Shown here one piece after another: positions 16,833 through 24,654 of a stretch of 60,530 nt of DNA. The notes beneath the pieces were generated by a model. It had not been told where the DNA came from. It worked only from the letters and a program-made list of their open reading frames with translations, and did no database searches. Position 1 is the first letter of the stretch. The number at the start of each line of letters is the position of its first letter. Source of the DNA: Massilibacteroides sp. (GTDB lineage Bacteria; Bacteroidota; Bacteroidia; Bacteroidales; Tannerellaceae); contig NZ_JAQWCQ010000016.1 in the NCBI RefSeq assembly GCF_028705895.1, positions 1 to 60,530 on the forward strand. Reading direction: 5' to 3'. The position numbers and the translations under genes were made by a program.

Positions 16833-18992
16833 TTAATTATCCCAATAGGGATTATACGCAACGAATTTACTGCTTCCACTTCCTAATCCAATATAGATTT
16901 TATTATCGAGCACATACATACAGTGGATATTATTACCCAATACTGTCAGATGAATCTTTTTAGACCAGGTATCATTAGCCGTTGAATATTTCCAGATTTG
17001 ACCGTTATTATCAATCACATAAATATTATTTTCAAATACAACTCCGCCAATAATCTTAGATGCTTCATCAGGAATCGGTTCACATGTAACCCAAGGGTCG
17101 TTTTGCCAGATTTTTTGGATTTTCCATAACTTTTTGTTATTCTCATTTGTATAGCTAAGCCCCAATCCGGCATATATTACATCATTTACAGCAACAGCGA
17201 TACCTCCATATTGTGCTTCAGGTATATCTGCTCTCGTTGTCCAATTATTATCTAATGAATTGAATTGTTTTACATCTTTACATACAGAGTCCTTACGTAT
17301 TCCGCCTATATAATAGGCACTTTTCCCTATCAGGCAACCAGCCGATAAACCAATAGGATCAGGAGCACCGGAAACACTTAAATCACTCCACTTATTTTCA
17401 TAGGTATCATAGGTGAATAATTCATTAATATAATCTCCTGTTCTCATGTTTTTACCTCCGAACACATAAGCTACCCGATCAATTACGACTGGAGTTTGGC
17501 CTGAGATAATGTCAAATTCAGGATAAGCTTTCATTGACGACCAGGTACCTTGCGCCAGATTATATCGGTACAGGTCATTCGTATAGGTTGCCCCTTTATC
17601 TCCACCAAGAATAAATCCGGCCGTTGTTGTATAAAAGAAACGAGCTGTTCCTTGTATTATCTCTTGATTCAATGGCGTTAAATCGAAATAAATTGCGGGC
17701 GTGTCAAAATTAAACACTTCACTATAAGATGTTTTTATCTTATTCTTTGCATAGGCTCTCACATAATATCTGGTATCACCTTTTAAGTTTTCTAATACGC
17801 CAGAGAAATTAGTCTTACCGGAACTAAGAATTAATCTATTATCTAATGTATCCGGCGTTAAGTTTGTACTTGACCAACATAATCCGGATTCAATAACTTC
17901 ACTTTGTCCTTCATCTAAGACGGATGCTGAAATTGTTGCTGTTCCGTATCCAAATTTAACGCTTTTGTCAATCGCAACAGATGGGAAATCACTTTTGGGG
18001 AAAAATATCGTATCATTACTATAGGAGATTCCAAACTTGTTCTTCGCAAAGGCACGGATATGATAACTTTTCTGGGGTGATAATCCTTCTATTTTACCTT
18101 TAAAGGTACCAATACCAACAGAATCTACAAGAATTGTATCGTTATCTATCGTTGGTAAATCAATTCCTGCATTTTTTTCTTTCCAACAGAATCCTCTTTC
18201 ATTTATCAATGAACTTCCTTCACTTATCACTTCAGCTTGGAAAATCGCATCGTAAAAGTTTATTTCTATCTTTGTCAATCCAGTTATTGAAGGACGACCA
18301 TCGGCCATTTCAAAGGACTTCTCAGTACCCGTAAATGTTCCGAAGTTATTCACAACAAATGCTTTTACATAATATGTTGCATTAGGACTTAAATCTGTTA
18401 CATAACAAACGAACGAGTCTGTTTGCATAGTACTGTAGTATATTGTATCAGGATCAACAAAATCCGCCGTTGCAGATTGATATACTCCCCGTGCTTTTAT
18501 TTCGCCTTCTCCTCTTACTTCAATTTTACCTCCTATTGTAACAGTTGTTGCCGTAACATCCACCGGATCAAGAGTTTTTACGCTTCCCAACCCACTATTC
18601 GTTACACCTTTAAGTGTTTCACCTAATGCAATTCCTTTGCCATTCATTGCATATGGCGCTACGTAGTATTCTGAGTTGTCTTTTAATCCTTCAATTGTTG
18701 CGGTAAACTCTCCTTTACCTTCGCCTACAGCAAGGTGATCTGCCTTTGTGGTATCAATAGGAGATGTCGTACTCCAGTACACTCCGTATTCTATAACAGG
18801 CATTCCGTTATTTTTTAGAACTTCCGCAGATATTGTTATAGATGTAGCTGTTTGTTTATCTATCTGCAAGGTTTTAATTTCGGGTACTTTAGCATTTACC
18901 ATCTCCGATGGATAGTCCGGATCTGAAACACAACTATAGCACACAATAATGCTAAGGAGAGTTATTATATATAGAGTATATTTTGATTTCAT
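16833..18992 (-). CDS. FN3-like repeat and kelch propeller lipoprotein
   Basis: A predicted lipoprotein of 719 residues (VCYSC, Cys21). Residues about 35-420 form four fibronectin-III-like repeats, each with a pattern like YGVYWSTT ... GEFTATIEGL ... YYVAPYAMN; later copies read RGVYQSA, RGFCWKEK and SGLCWSST. The rest is a kelch-type beta-propeller with blades such as VAYVFGGKNMRTGDYINELF and SAYYIGGIRKDSV. Both parts are protein- or glycan-binding folds, with no catalytic motif seen. It is the last gene of the kinase/phosphatase operon, 11 bp after the predicted barrel gene. It could be an envelope sensor or effector of that pathway. Function otherwise unknown. Confidence 0.75.
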   Translation of the reverse strand: MKSKYTLYIITLLSIIVCYSCVSDPDYPSEMVNAKVPEIKTLQIDKQTATSITISAEVLKNNGMPVIEYGVYWSTTSPIDTTKADHLAVGEGKGEFTATIEGLKDNSEYYVAPYAMNGKGIALGETLKGVTNSGLGSVKTLDPVDVTATTVTIGGKIEVRGEGEIKARGVYQSATADFVDPDTIYYSTMQTDSFVCYVTDLSPNATYYVKAFVVNNFGTFTGTEKSFEMADGRPSITGLTKIEINFYDAIFQAEVISEGSSLINERGFCWKEKNAGIDLPTIDNDTILVDSVGIGTFKGKIEGLSPQKSYHIRAFAKNKFGISYSNDTIFFPKSDFPSVAIDKSVKFGYGTATISASVLDEGQSEVIESGLCWSSTNLTPDTLDNRLILSSGKTNFSGVLENLKGDTRYYVRAYAKNKIKTSYSEVFNFDTPAIYFDLTPLNQEIIQGTARFFYTTTAGFILGGDKGATYTNDLYRYNLAQGTWSSMKAYPEFDIISGQTPVVIDRVAYVFGGKNMRTGDYINELFTYDTYENKWSDLSVSGAPDPIGLSAGCLIGKSAYYIGGIRKDSVCKDVKQFNSLDNNWTTRADIPEAQYGGIAVAVNDVIYAGLGLSYTNENNKKLWKIQKIWQNDPWVTCEPIPDEASKIIGGVVFENNIYVIDNNGQIWKYSTANDTWSKKIHLTVLGNNIHCMYVLDNKIYIGLGSGSSKFVAYNPYWDN

Positions 18993-19003
18993 AAGTTCAA
19001 GAT

Positions 19004-19924
19004 TTAAAAATAAACACCAACACCTGCATTCAGGTCAACATATTTAAAATTAACAGAATGTCCACCAACGCTAATAAACATGCTGCCGAAACTCCAGATA
19101 ACATCTAATTCCGTAACCAATCCTTTATGCGAAGCTTCGACGTTCTTACTCCAACCTTCGCTGGACTTTTTATCATCATCATAGATAGAATAATACCATA
19201 ATAATTCTCTTACACCATAGCCCAGACCAATGGATGAATGAATCTGATCCGACCATTTAAAAATGACACCGGCAGTACCAATATGAGCATTGATTTTTGA
19301 TTTCTCAAATCTGAACTGCGAATCAACATCAGATAATCCTTGATTATTCGTATCTCTATCGTATCCCGTAAAAGATAGATTTGATTTTATGCGAGCATAC
19401 CATCCCATTGTTTTACCAACCGAACCAAATGTCAAACCGAAAGGTGCTTCAACAGAATAGTTATATCCTATAAAAAAATTGGATTCTCTATCCTTTTTGA
19501 GTTCAGGTCGTTCATACAAGTCGGTCAAATCCGCATCTTTTGATAAAAAAGCAAGACGTTGTGTCCAATACGATGCTAAAGTTTTATTTTCCGGTACGCC
19601 TATACCTTCTTTATGGTAATAAATAAGATTACGGATAGCAGTGGTGTCGTTTTCAGCACTTTTCGTTGTAAGACAGTCATAACATTTAGTTATCAATGAC
19701 CGCATAGAAACTCGCATAGATGATTGGTTTCTCCATATTTGAGTGATTTTGTCAATACTATACAGGTCACAATTAATAACTCCTTCTTCATACCACATTT
19801 TTGCTTCGCGATAATCTTCGCGCGCCATGGCTTCATCTCCTTTTTTATTATAAGTCGTTTGCTGTTGTCCTGTCACAATATGAGAAATCAACACAAAAGC
19901 AAATAAAATCCATCCTTTTTTCAT
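19004..19924 (-). CDS. Secreted protein with TPR/Sel1-like N-terminus and predicted beta-barrel C-terminus
   Basis: A 306-residue exported protein (signal MKKGWILFAFVLISHIVTG, cleavage near Gln20). The first half reads like helical repeats: YNKKGDEAMAREDYREAKMW, and later NLIYYHKEGIGVPENKTLAS, a Sel1-like phrase. The second half alternates polar and aromatic residues (FIGYNYSVEAPFG, SSIGLGYGVRELLWYYSIY) and ends in GVGVYF, as outer-membrane barrels do. It starts 4 bp after the kinase gene and ends 11 bp before the lipoprotein gene, so it belongs to the operon. The kinase also carries a TPR-like extracytoplasmic region, suggesting an envelope complex. No family name can be given with confidence. 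Confidence 0.65.
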   Translation of the reverse strand: MKKGWILFAFVLISHIVTGQQQTTYNKKGDEAMAREDYREAKMWYEEGVINCDLYSIDKITQIWRNQSSMRVSMRSLITKCYDCLTTKSAENDTTAIRNLIYYHKEGIGVPENKTLASYWTQRLAFLSKDADLTDLYERPELKKDRESNFFIGYNYSVEAPFGLTFGSVGKTMGWYARIKSNLSFTGYDRDTNNQGLSDVDSQFRFEKSKINAHIGTAGVIFKWSDQIHSSIGLGYGVRELLWYYSIYDDDKKSSEGWSKNVEASHKGLVTELDVIWSFGSMFISVGGHSVNFKYVDLNAGVGVYF

Positions 19925-19928
19925 TCTG

Positions 19929-21734
19929 TTAATAATAAGTTAGACCCTCTCCGAGTACTTCTCCATCAGCATTATATATGTCAAATAAATGATCTTCACG
20001 TTCAAAAGCTCTACCATTTTCGGCAACCCCTACACCAATATAGATACAAGGTATTTTTTCTATCCCTTTATTATCTATAGCACCATATCTGCCTGTTTCT
20101 TTTTTTCTTACAATTTTATAAAAACCAAAAGACATCTTTTCTTCATATAAAGACATCCTTTTAGCTGTTTGTTGTTCAGCCTCTTTTTCTTCACAAGAAG
20201 CTAATAATCTCTGAACTTCTGAGTTACCAGGCTTTAATGTTTTTGCTTGTGTTAAAGCAGCTTTTGCCCCTGAAAAGTCAAATATATCCATTTTCTGTTT
20301 ACCGTCTGTCATAAATTGGATAAATTTTTCTTCACTTTCAGCTAAAGATGTTGATAATGGTTTCTCATGGACTGTTTGCGGTTCGGGTTTGGGTTCCTCT
20401 TTTTTTTCTACAGACTGAGAAGACGAAGGCGAAGGGATTTCTTCTGACGCGACAGGTTCAAGAGGGGTGGTCGTTTTTTCTTCTTGTACTGTCTCCTGAA
20501 TTGTTTCCTCCGGAATAATATCTGACTTTATTTCTTCGGTTTCTTCTTTCGGAATATCAATAACTTTCGGAACATTTGCGATATTATTCTGAGCAACATT
20601 TTTTTGTAAAAAGAAAACAGCCGCAGATACCACCAGAAGAAAAACAGTTATAAAAACACTTACCAGAATCCTTTTTTTATTTTTCTCTGTCTTATTTTTT
20701 TTCTTCTTTAGAGACAACGCTTTGTCTATTATTTGGTCAGCATTGTCAGACAGGAGTTCTGTTTCATCTCCACCTACCTGATGTATCTCCTGAAGAGTAT
20801 TTTTTGTCTCTTTCTCCTGTGGAGGCGTATCTAAAGATGATATCATTTCTTTAGCTGATTGAAAACGATTCTCGGGCATGATTTCCATTGCTTTAAGAAT
20901 CACAGCTTCAGTTTTTGATGCAATTGACGGATTAATTTCGACTGGCTTTATCAATGACCGGGTTGCTCTTAAGATGGATTCTGTCGGAATCTTTCCGGTC
21001 AACAGATTGTACATGGTTGCTCCTAAAGAATAAATATCCGGACAGGGAGAAAACGTCTGCATCCCTTCGTCGTCATATTGTTCTATAGAGGCAAACCCTT
21101 TTGACAAAGTCAACATTGTTGTACTTGTCTCTTGCGATTCGATATCATAACGCTTACTGACACCAAAGTCAATCAGGCGTGCATTATCATCCTTATCTAT
21201 CAGAATGTTGCTGGGCTTAATATCTAAATGAAGAATACTCTTTTTATGAACGAATTCTAAAGCCTCCCCTATTTGATGGATATATTTTAATACTTTGTTT
21301 TCCGGAAGCACACCGTTTTTATCCAACATGTATTTTAATGAGCATCCGGTAATATACTCCATTACAATATAAGCGGTCTCGTTCTCTTCGAAAACCTCCA
21401 GTACTTTTACAACATTAGGGTGAGATACATCAGAAAGGATTTTAGCTTCTTTGATCAGCTTTTCTTTAAATTTCTCGAAAAGTATTTTCCCGGTTTCGGA
21501 ATGTACTTTAACAATATTAGTCCCTATTTCCCTGAAACAGTAATCTTTAAAGAAATATTCTTTAATGCAAACAGGTACTTCTGTCTCAAGCGCACCTAAT
21601 GGGCCTTTTACTTCCGTAAACCACACGCCGTTATATGTTATGCCAAAACCACCTTGACCAACGACATGCTTTAATTTATATTTTCCTTTCTGAAGTATAT
21701 ATCCGTTAGGAAGATTCATACCTTTTGCTGACAT
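19929..21734 (-). CDS. Transmembrane eukaryotic-type Ser/Thr protein kinase
   Basis: A 601-residue Hanks-type kinase. Cytoplasmic kinase domain: glycine loop GQGGFG (26-31), Lys in VPVCIKEYFF, catalytic loop HLDIKPSN near residue 170 (Leu in place of the usual Arg), DFGVSKR near 190, and DIYSLGATMYNLLTGK. A basic juxtamembrane stretch (LKKKKNKTEKNKKR) precedes one transmembrane helix at about 350-370. A Glu/Pro/Thr-rich linker then leads to an extracytoplasmic part with a TPR-like segment and WG-like repeats (GRYGAIDNKGIEKIPCIYIG). The HLD motif (no Arg) suggests activity without classical activation-loop phosphorylation. It lies between a PP2C phosphatase gene (22 bp) and a barrel gene (4 bp). 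Likely substrates are the neighbouring FHA proteins and their partners. Confidence 0.92.
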   Translation of the reverse strand: MSAKGMNLPNGYILQKGKYKLKHVVGQGGFGITYNGVWFTEVKGPLGALETEVPVCIKEYFFKDYCFREIGTNIVKVHSETGKILFEKFKEKLIKEAKILSDVSHPNVVKVLEVFEENETAYIVMEYITGCSLKYMLDKNGVLPENKVLKYIHQIGEALEFVHKKSILHLDIKPSNILIDKDDNARLIDFGVSKRYDIESQETSTTMLTLSKGFASIEQYDDEGMQTFSPCPDIYSLGATMYNLLTGKIPTESILRATRSLIKPVEINPSIASKTEAVILKAMEIMPENRFQSAKEMISSLDTPPQEKETKNTLQEIHQVGGDETELLSDNADQIIDKALSLKKKKNKTEKNKKRILVSVFITVFLLVVSAAVFFLQKNVAQNNIANVPKVIDIPKEETEEIKSDIIPEETIQETVQEEKTTTPLEPVASEEIPSPSSSQSVEKKEEPKPEPQTVHEKPLSTSLAESEEKFIQFMTDGKQKMDIFDFSGAKAALTQAKTLKPGNSEVQRLLASCEEKEAEQQTAKRMSLYEEKMSFGFYKIVRKKETGRYGAIDNKGIEKIPCIYIGVGVAENGRAFEREDHLFDIYNADGEVLGEGLTYY

Positions 21735-21756
21735 TTAACAGTCAAAAGTACATTTT

Positions 21757-22560
21757 TTATACTAAAGAATAAAAGAATGAAAGAATATTTTGTGTTACGG
21801 TCTTACTATCACGAACATGATGAATAGGAATTATGTAAAATGAAAAGTTATCTTTTGTGTTTCCATTGCATCTTTCAATAAGAATATCCTTGCAATTTTC
21901 CGCTGAATGCGTACCGTCAAACAGGGTACATAGATCTTCGTCCGAGAACATTTCAAACACACCGTCAGTACATATAAACAGATAATCGCCATCACAAACA
22001 TCAGTTAGCACATTGACATCTGCCTCCGTAGGATTATTGCTGCCTTGTATTGCTTTCAGAATAACATTTTTTTGAGGATGCGACCGCATATCCTCTTTTT
22101 TGATAGAATTTAATTTGTAAAGTGAATAAACAAGAGAATGATCCTCTGTTTGATGCAGGATATGACCTTTTCTAAAATGGTAAACACGACTATCGCCTAT
22201 ATGAGCTACAGTTATACCTTTATTTCCCAAATAAACCATGGCCAAAGTAGTTGCCATACCGGAAGCTGAAGGATTCTCTCTTACATACTCGTTAAAATGT
22301 ACTTCAGTAAACTGCAACGCTTTATTGATGATAGCCGCATCAATTTCACCTTCAGAAAACGAAGCTAAATAAGATTGAAAAAGTTCACAAGCCATAGAAC
22401 TGGCTATTTCTCCTTTATTAGAACCTCCCACTCCATCACAAACGATAAAAAGTTGTTGGTCTGTGTTTACTGCTTCGGGCAATGGATATATACAATCTTC
22501 GTTATTAGCCCTTCCTCCCTTTTCAGAAGCAGCATATGGTTTTCCTATCGTTATATTCAT
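21757..22560 (-). CDS. PP2C-family Ser/Thr protein phosphatase
   Basis: A cytoplasmic metal-dependent phosphatase of 267 residues, the counterpart of the kinase encoded next door. PP2C motifs in order: GGRANNEDCIYP, LFIVCDGVGGSNKGEIAS (metal-binding Asp and Gly), GMATTLAMVYL, VAHIGDSRVYHFRKG, TEDHSLV, DYLFICTDGVFEMFSDE and NTKDNFSFYII (final Asp). All metal ligands appear present, so it should be active. It should reverse Ser/Thr phosphorylation by the kinase. It sits 11 bp after the FHA/zinc-ribbon gene. Confidence 0.93.
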   Translation of the reverse strand: MNITIGKPYAASEKGGRANNEDCIYPLPEAVNTDQQLFIVCDGVGGSNKGEIASSMACELFQSYLASFSEGEIDAAIINKALQFTEVHFNEYVRENPSASGMATTLAMVYLGNKGITVAHIGDSRVYHFRKGHILHQTEDHSLVYSLYKLNSIKKEDMRSHPQKNVILKAIQGSNNPTEADVNVLTDVCDGDYLFICTDGVFEMFSDEDLCTLFDGTHSAENCKDILIERCNGNTKDNFSFYIIPIHHVRDSKTVTQNILSFFYSLV

Positions 22561-22571
22561 ATTAATAACTT

Positions 22572-23084
22572 TTATGCTTTAAATCGGAGTGTTGTTCTGC
22601 CTATTATGATTTCATCATTATCATGCAGGACAACCGTTTCTCCGGCTTCAAGGTAATTGTTATTATATAACGTTCGGTTTTTACTGTTATTGTCGGAAAG
22701 GTAATGTTTATATCCTCCTTTTGGATCTTTTTTTACTTCTATACTAATATGGCTGCGACTCATTAATTTATCGGTCGTATCAATACCAAATGTAACCTCA
22801 GAAGAAGAAGATTTTCTTCCTAAAGTAATCAATCCTTCGTGTAAGGGAAATGTTTGTTCGGGGGTATTCAATCCTGTTAATACAATAATACATCCTAATT
22901 CAGCCTTAACCGGAGTTAACAAGACCGTATCAGATGTATTACTACTTCTTTCCTCTGTAGCAAGAAGAGAGACAGGTATTTGTTTTTTGCATTTAGGGCA
23001 TTTGAAAGATTTAATCCCTTCAGGCAATTTCGTCTCATCAACTTTCAGGCCAACCTGACAGTGTGGACATTTTAATGAAATCAT
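22572..23084 (-). CDS. Zinc-ribbon plus FHA domain protein
   Basis: A cytoplasmic protein of 170 residues. The N-terminus is a zinc ribbon of MJ0042 type: CPHC (residues 6-9) and CPKC (28-31). An FHA domain follows (about 80-170) with LGRKSSSSEV, SRSHISIEV and SDNNSKNRTLYNN. The Arg of GRK, the Ser of RSH and the Asn of SKNRT are the usual phosphothreonine-contacting positions. FHA domains bind phosphothreonine peptides, so this is a likely reader of the kinase's output. The start overlaps the preceding small gene by 4 bp (ATGA). The role of the ribbon (protein or nucleic-acid contact) is unknown. Confidence 0.85.
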   Translation of the reverse strand: MISLKCPHCQVGLKVDETKLPEGIKSFKCPKCKKQIPVSLLATEERSSNTSDTVLLTPVKAELGCIIVLTGLNTPEQTFPLHEGLITLGRKSSSSEVTFGIDTTDKLMSRSHISIEVKKDPKGGYKHYLSDNNSKNRTLYNNNYLEAGETVVLHDNDEIIIGRTTLRFKA

Positions 23085-23329
23085 AGAATCAGAGAAATAT
23101 CCGTATCATCAATTATATCTGAAGATATGATATCTGTCATATCTGCATCAGAGAACATAATTGTATCGTCTGCCAAGGTTATAAAATCTCCCGATTCCAT
23201 ATCCCCATCTATTGAAACAGCAGCAAGTAAATCTCCATCTTGATCCACATCAATAACAACAGCATCTCTCAGCATATCGTCTGCGTCATTATCAATCGTC
23301 ACAAAAGTGTATTCAGTATCCTTCCTCAT
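23081..23329 (-). CDS. Small Asp-rich protein with a calcium-loop-like motif
   Basis: An 82-residue hypothetical protein. About 22 of its residues are Asp, and the only Lys is at position 3. The segment VIDVDQDGDLLAAVSIDGD contains a DxDxDG pattern like the calcium-binding loops of EF-hand or dockerin repeats, with a second IDGD nearby. No signal peptide or transmembrane segment is visible. Translational coupling (ATGA overlap) to the FHA/zinc-ribbon gene makes it real and part of the phospho-signalling unit. It has several Thr and Ser (TYTFVTI-like and DDTIMFSDAD), so it could be a kinase substrate read by the FHA protein. That, and calcium binding, are guesses. Confidence 0.7.
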   Translation of the reverse strand: MRKDTEYTFVTIDNDADDMLRDAVVIDVDQDGDLLAAVSIDGDMESGDFITLADDTIMFSDADMTDIISSDIIDDTDISLIL

Positions 23330-23351
23330 AACAATAAATATTATATCGTTA

Positions 23352-23359
23352 CAAATCTA
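23352..23359 (-). promoter_or_regulatory. Candidate -7 element for the phosphatase/kinase unit
   Basis: TAGATTTG on the minus strand fits TAnnTTTG and lies 22 bp before the Asp-rich gene start (23329), in the only gap over 100 bp inside the locus (23330-23453). It suggests a second transcript covering the Asp-rich, FHA, phosphatase, kinase and envelope genes. Confidence 0.4.
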
Positions 23360-23453
23360 CGAAAAGTTATCCATTAATATAATGGAATATTCTCACTTAT
23401 AATCAAAGACTTGGAGTTCTTGTACGAAAGTCTTACTTTCCGATACGAAATGA

Positions 23454-24098
23454 CTATTGCTTAATCCATTTTGCTTTGCAGGCAGGACATTCTTTTTTGT
23501 TTGCTAAAGATTCCCAGGGTATTTCCCCAAGAAACGCCCCACATTTCGGACAAACATAGTTGATTTTAAAGTTATCTGCTATTTTTTGAAGTAAAGCAGG
23601 CGTTTTAGCGGACTGTTTCGCTCCCATATATATACCTACTGTGGGTGCAAGAATAGTAATAAACAAGCTTATTCCTAACAAGGTTGGATTTCCTTTGCCA
23701 AGAAAACCTATTGTTACACCAATAATACCCGGCAAAGCAAATGGAAGAGATTGTAAAAGTCTTGTTTTCAACTGATTGGAAGACTGAATCTTGACCTTTT
23801 CTTCAATGTATGATTTATATACATTCTTTAATTTGTCAAACTCTTCGCTATAATCATTGCTTGCGTGCAGTAAGTCATTAAGGGTATAAATATCACTATT
23901 TGCGAATCGAATCCGATCCGAAGAACCAATCTGTTTTTTTAGTATTTGTATGTCATTAACAAAAGTTCCGTTTGTAGAACCCAAGTCTTCTAACAGGTTG
24001 GAAGATTTATCAGACAGCAAGCGGGCATGTTCGCGACTGACAGATGCATTATCTATCACCAAGTCGTTCGTAGTCGCTTTGCCGATTTTAATAATCAT
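23454..24098 (-). CDS. FHA domain membrane protein with C-terminal zinc ribbon
   Basis: A 214-residue protein. The N-terminal FHA domain has IKIGKATTNDLVID, SVSREHARL and LGSTNGTFVND, the classic G/SxxH/NG set of phosphothreonine contacts. A basic, charged helical stretch follows (about 80-110). Two hydrophobic segments (about 118-170: LPGIIGVTIGFLG and LLGISLFITILAPTVGIYMG) should place it in the inner membrane. The C-terminus is a zinc ribbon with CPKC and CPAC pairs. It is the second phosphothreonine reader at this locus and overlaps the LytTR gene by 4 bp. A membrane-tethered reader would fit recruitment to the transmembrane kinase; that is inference. Confidence 0.85.
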   Translation of the reverse strand: MIIKIGKATTNDLVIDNASVSREHARLLSDKSSNLLEDLGSTNGTFVNDIQILKKQIGSSDRIRFANSDIYTLNDLLHASNDYSEEFDKLKNVYKSYIEEKVKIQSSNQLKTRLLQSLPFALPGIIGVTIGFLGKGNPTLLGISLFITILAPTVGIYMGAKQSAKTPALLQKIADNFKINYVCPKCGAFLGEIPWESLANKKECPACKAKWIKQ

Positions 24099-24475
24099 TC
24101 TTCACTCTCAGTTTTATACATTTCCTGCTCTAAGTGATCTTTTAATACCTTTAGAGGATCTTTTGAAACCACCAATTCACGTGGTTTACCATCCGCAGAC
24201 AGCAATAATAATTTCTGCTTGGGCAAATTGATTTGTAGAATGTGATTCTTATTGATGATATGGCTTTTCCCCACGCGCATTAAGATACGACTACTTCCTG
24301 AAACTTGCTTTTCCAGAATTTCTTCTATTTTCCCAATATTAATAGCGAATGTAAATTGTATCCCATTGGAAAGAAAAAGTTTGGTGTAATTCCGATCTGC
24401 CTCAAAAAAAAGTATTTGTCCTATTTTGATCCGTAATAATTCATCTCTCGTTTTAATAATCAAATACCGCTCCAT
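24095..24475 (-). CDS. Stand-alone LytTR-type DNA-binding protein
   Basis: A LytTR-domain protein with no receiver domain. Conserved LytTR features: LLRIKIGQILFFEADRNYTK, FTFAINIGKIEEIL, SRILMRVGKSHIINKNHI and LPKQKLLLLSADGK. Nearly the whole 126-residue chain is the DNA-binding fold. I use ATG 24475 (MERYLIIK), because a TAnnTTTG box at 24516-24509 lies too close to the upstream ATG at 24496 for a normal leader. It is the first gene of the phospho-signalling locus and overlaps the FHA gene by 4 bp. It probably regulates this locus or its output genes, with the input perhaps arriving through the FHA protein. Confidence 0.85.
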   Translation of the reverse strand: MERYLIIKTRDELLRIKIGQILFFEADRNYTKLFLSNGIQFTFAINIGKIEEILEKQVSGSSRILMRVGKSHIINKNHILQINLPKQKLLLLSADGKPRELVVSKDPLKVLKDHLEQEMYKTESEE

Positions 24476-24508
24476 ACGTAAGTAATTATTTATCATTCAA
24501 ACCTAACG

Positions 24509-24516
24509 CAAAGATA
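24509..24516 (-). promoter_or_regulatory. Candidate -7 element of the LytTR/FHA operon
   Basis: TATCTTTG on the minus strand (24516-24509), 33 bp before ATG 24475. It supports the shorter start for the LytTR gene. Confidence 0.45.
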
Positions 24517-24592
24517 ATAAAATAAATTATATTGAACAGTAAACAGAATTTAGGGTAGTAAATAAAAAAGTGCAAGTGGTTTTTGTTTATTC

Positions 24593-24637
24593 CCTATGTT
24601 TTTTCTTTTGATACCCATCAAAAGGAAAAAACATAGG
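24593..24637. terminator. Long hairpin after dcp
   Basis: Arms 24593-24612 and 24617-24637 pair over 20 bp with a single bulged G and a 4-nt loop. It lies 18 bp after the dcp stop codon. No clear U-run follows on either strand, so it may act by RNA stability or as a weak terminator rather than as a textbook one. Confidence 0.55.
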
Positions 24638-24654
24638 AATGAACTTTTAAAGAC

